This document shows, piece after piece, positions 63,167 through 64,000 of a DNA stretch of 64,000 nt. Position 1 is the stretch's first letter. Each line of letters begins with the position of its first letter. The notes beneath the pieces were generated by a model. That model searched no databases. It was not told the origin of the DNA and saw only the letters and a program-made list of their open reading frames with translations. Source of the stretch: Thiodiazotropha sp040507225 (GTDB lineage: Bacteria; Pseudomonadota; Gammaproteobacteria; Chromatiales; Chromatiaceae); contig JBEVVG010000005.1 of NCBI GenBank assembly GCA_040507225.1, positions 62,001 to 126,000 of the forward strand. The letters are read 5' to 3'. Position numbers and translations under genes: made by a program.

Positions 63167-63778
63167 TCAGTTGGTCGCGGGTAGTTCGATCCTCAGGGTT
63201 TTGATGGCCGGTCCCAGGATGCGCACCACCTCGGGGTCATTGCGGCTCTTGGCCAGGAGGATCACACCTTCCAGGTAGGCCAGCATTGCCTGGGCGGTAG
63301 CCCCGCTGTCCAGGGGTTCGAGCAGGCCCAGATCCATGGCCTCGTCCAGGGTCTCGTGAAAGCGGGCGCTGGCCTTCTCGAACACCGCGTTGATCCGGGC
63401 GCGAATCACCTCGTCCCGGGTGCTGATCTCGAGGGCCAGGTTGCCGAACAGGCAACCCGGCATACGGCCTTCCAGATCCTTGGCTGCCTTCTGCCAGTAG
63501 TAGGCCGCGTCGACCAGGTAGTCGAGCCGCTCCAGGGGCGGCAGGTCCCGGTCAAAGGCCTCGGCGACGAAGCCGTGAGCCCAGTCATCGGCCATGTCGT
63601 CGATCACTGCCATCGCCAGGTCCTGCTTGGAAGGGAAGAAATGGTAGAAGCTGCCCTTCTGCACCTGGGCGATCTCACAGATCTCCTTGATCCCCACATC
63701 CGCGTAACTGCGACCGTGAAAGAGTTCACGGGCAGTGGAGAGAATGCGGCTTCGGGTATCCAGGGCTTGTTGTTGCAT
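63167..63778 (-). CDS. TetR/AcrR family transcriptional regulator
   Basis: The protein is 203 residues from the ATG at 63778; the frame is open to the window edge but upstream residues are unfeatured and cross the promoter. The N-terminal helix-turn-helix is typical (RILSTARELF, then IKEICEIAQVQKGSFYHFFPSKQDL). The ligand domain has a conserved-looking Cys in GRMPGCLFGNLALE, a context seen in NemR/AcuR-like regulators, where such a Cys can be redox active. That function is inferred. The promoter (63786-63813) has a near-consensus -10 ending 7 nt before the ATG, so the mRNA is probably leaderless. It sits directly upstream of tusA-dsrE2 on the same strand. Confidence 0.9.
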   Translation of the reverse strand: MQQQALDTRSRILSTARELFHGRSYADVGIKEICEIAQVQKGSFYHFFPSKQDLAMAVIDDMADDWAHGFVAEAFDRDLPPLERLDYLVDAAYYWQKAAKDLEGRMPGCLFGNLALEISTRDEVIRARINAVFEKASARFHETLDEAMDLGLLEPLDSGATAQAMLAYLEGVILLAKSRNDPEVVRILGPAIKTLRIELPATN

Positions 63779-63785
63779 GGGGAGG

Positions 63786-63813
63786 ATTATAGTAGACCGG
63801 TTGGTCAAGTCAA
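63786..63813 (-). promoter_or_regulatory. tetR promoter with overlapping operator-like palindrome (copy A)
   Basis: On the minus strand, TTGACT (63813-63808) and TATAAT (63791-63786) are separated by 16 nt, close to the sigma-70 consensus. The operator-like repeat spans 63790-63811 (core TTGACCAACCGGTC), so a bound regulator would block RNA polymerase: autorepression is likely. The -10 box ends 7 nt upstream of the ATG at 63778, and no ribosome binding site fits between them, so transcription should start at or next to the start codon. Confidence 0.7.
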
Positions 63814-64000
63814 GGCTCGAATGTTCATGTAACCCTTCAGTTTGGGGTCTCGGTAAACTGACGACAGCCCTCGGTGGGTCCGATATGCTGTGCCAGTCCC
63901 GAGTCTGATCGCGGTCTGCATCTCTGCTTCGGCATGCCAGTGAATGGGTATCCGAAACCCCCCTTGTTGTTGCGGTCTGGCCGAGCATTGCCGTTTGCAA
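63814..64000. other. Region upstream of tetR to window end
   Basis: These 187 bp show no gene or structure that I can support. The reading frame that continues from tetR to the edge has no family features. Confidence 0.3.

Noticed and set aside
63814..64000. N-terminal extension of the TetR protein to the window edge
   Set aside because: The frame is open, but a near-consensus promoter and the operator lie within it and the helix-turn-helix begins right after the ATG at 63778.

Overview
The window reads as one contiguous chromosomal segment of a Gram-negative gammaproteobacterium. Supporting evidence is a phospholipase A1 of the OMPLA type, MltF, MinCDE, lipoproteins with classical lipoboxes, and an outer-membrane decaheme conduit. 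TusA and DsrE2, the decaheme cytochromes and four GGDEF proteins suggest a sulfur-oxidising or sediment-dwelling relative of the Sedimenticola/Thiodiazotropha type. That placement is inference: there is no rRNA gene here, only one tRNA. I see no insertion sequence, integrase, CRISPR array or prophage.

Layout. 1-2165: end of a BASS-type symporter and a GH13 debranching-type enzyme. 2.6-6.6 kb: an orphan protein and a five-PAS GGDEF-EAL protein. 7.1-12.4 kb: SulP transporter, MscS channel, DUF2189 membrane protein. 12.5-18.8 kb: two diguanylate cyclases and an HD-CBS-HEPN-like protein. 18.9-22.9 kb: a multicopper oxidase followed by a cytochrome c/periplasmic-binding fusion. 23.5-32.1 kb: beta-CASP hydrolase, dienelactone hydrolase-like protein, and a tight five-gene run (PhnD-like binding protein, hybrid kinase, membrane protein, 76-aa protein, uracil-DNA glycosylase). 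32.5-34.2 kb: an EF-hand-like protein and a possible small membrane peptide. 34.3-42.3 kb: an extracellular electron transfer operon in the order outer-surface decaheme cytochrome, MtrA/DmsE, MtrB/PioB, second outer-surface decaheme cytochrome. 42.9-46.2 kb: a lipoprotein with MACPF-like features and a coupled secreted protein of unknown function. 46.7-55.5 kb: pyruvate carboxylase, minCDE, tadA, pldA, mltF. 55.8-60.6 kb: tRNA-Ser(CGA), a repeat protein, and a binding protein overlapping a GGDEF-EAL regulator. 60.8-64 kb: HIT protein, TraB/GumN protein, and tetR-tusA-dsrE2.

How the genes work together. The central module is the MtrCAB-type conduit, which should carry electrons across the outer membrane. 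The direction is not readable from sequence. The multicopper oxidase and cytochrome fusion may belong to the same respiratory theme. Two separate loci pair a periplasmic binding protein with a membrane signalling protein and have no ABC permease, which suggests ligand sensing rather than uptake. Four GGDEF proteins, all with an RxxD inhibitory-site motif, show heavy c-di-GMP input. At the right end, a TetR-family gene appears to be transcribed as a nearly leaderless mRNA. The same 21-bp operator-like sequence (18 of 21 identical) lies over its promoter and in front of tusA-dsrE2.

The most unusual items are the MACPF-like lipoprotein pair beside the electron-transfer operon, the HD-CBS-HEPN architecture, the duplicated TetR-type operator, and the two binding-protein/sensor operons.
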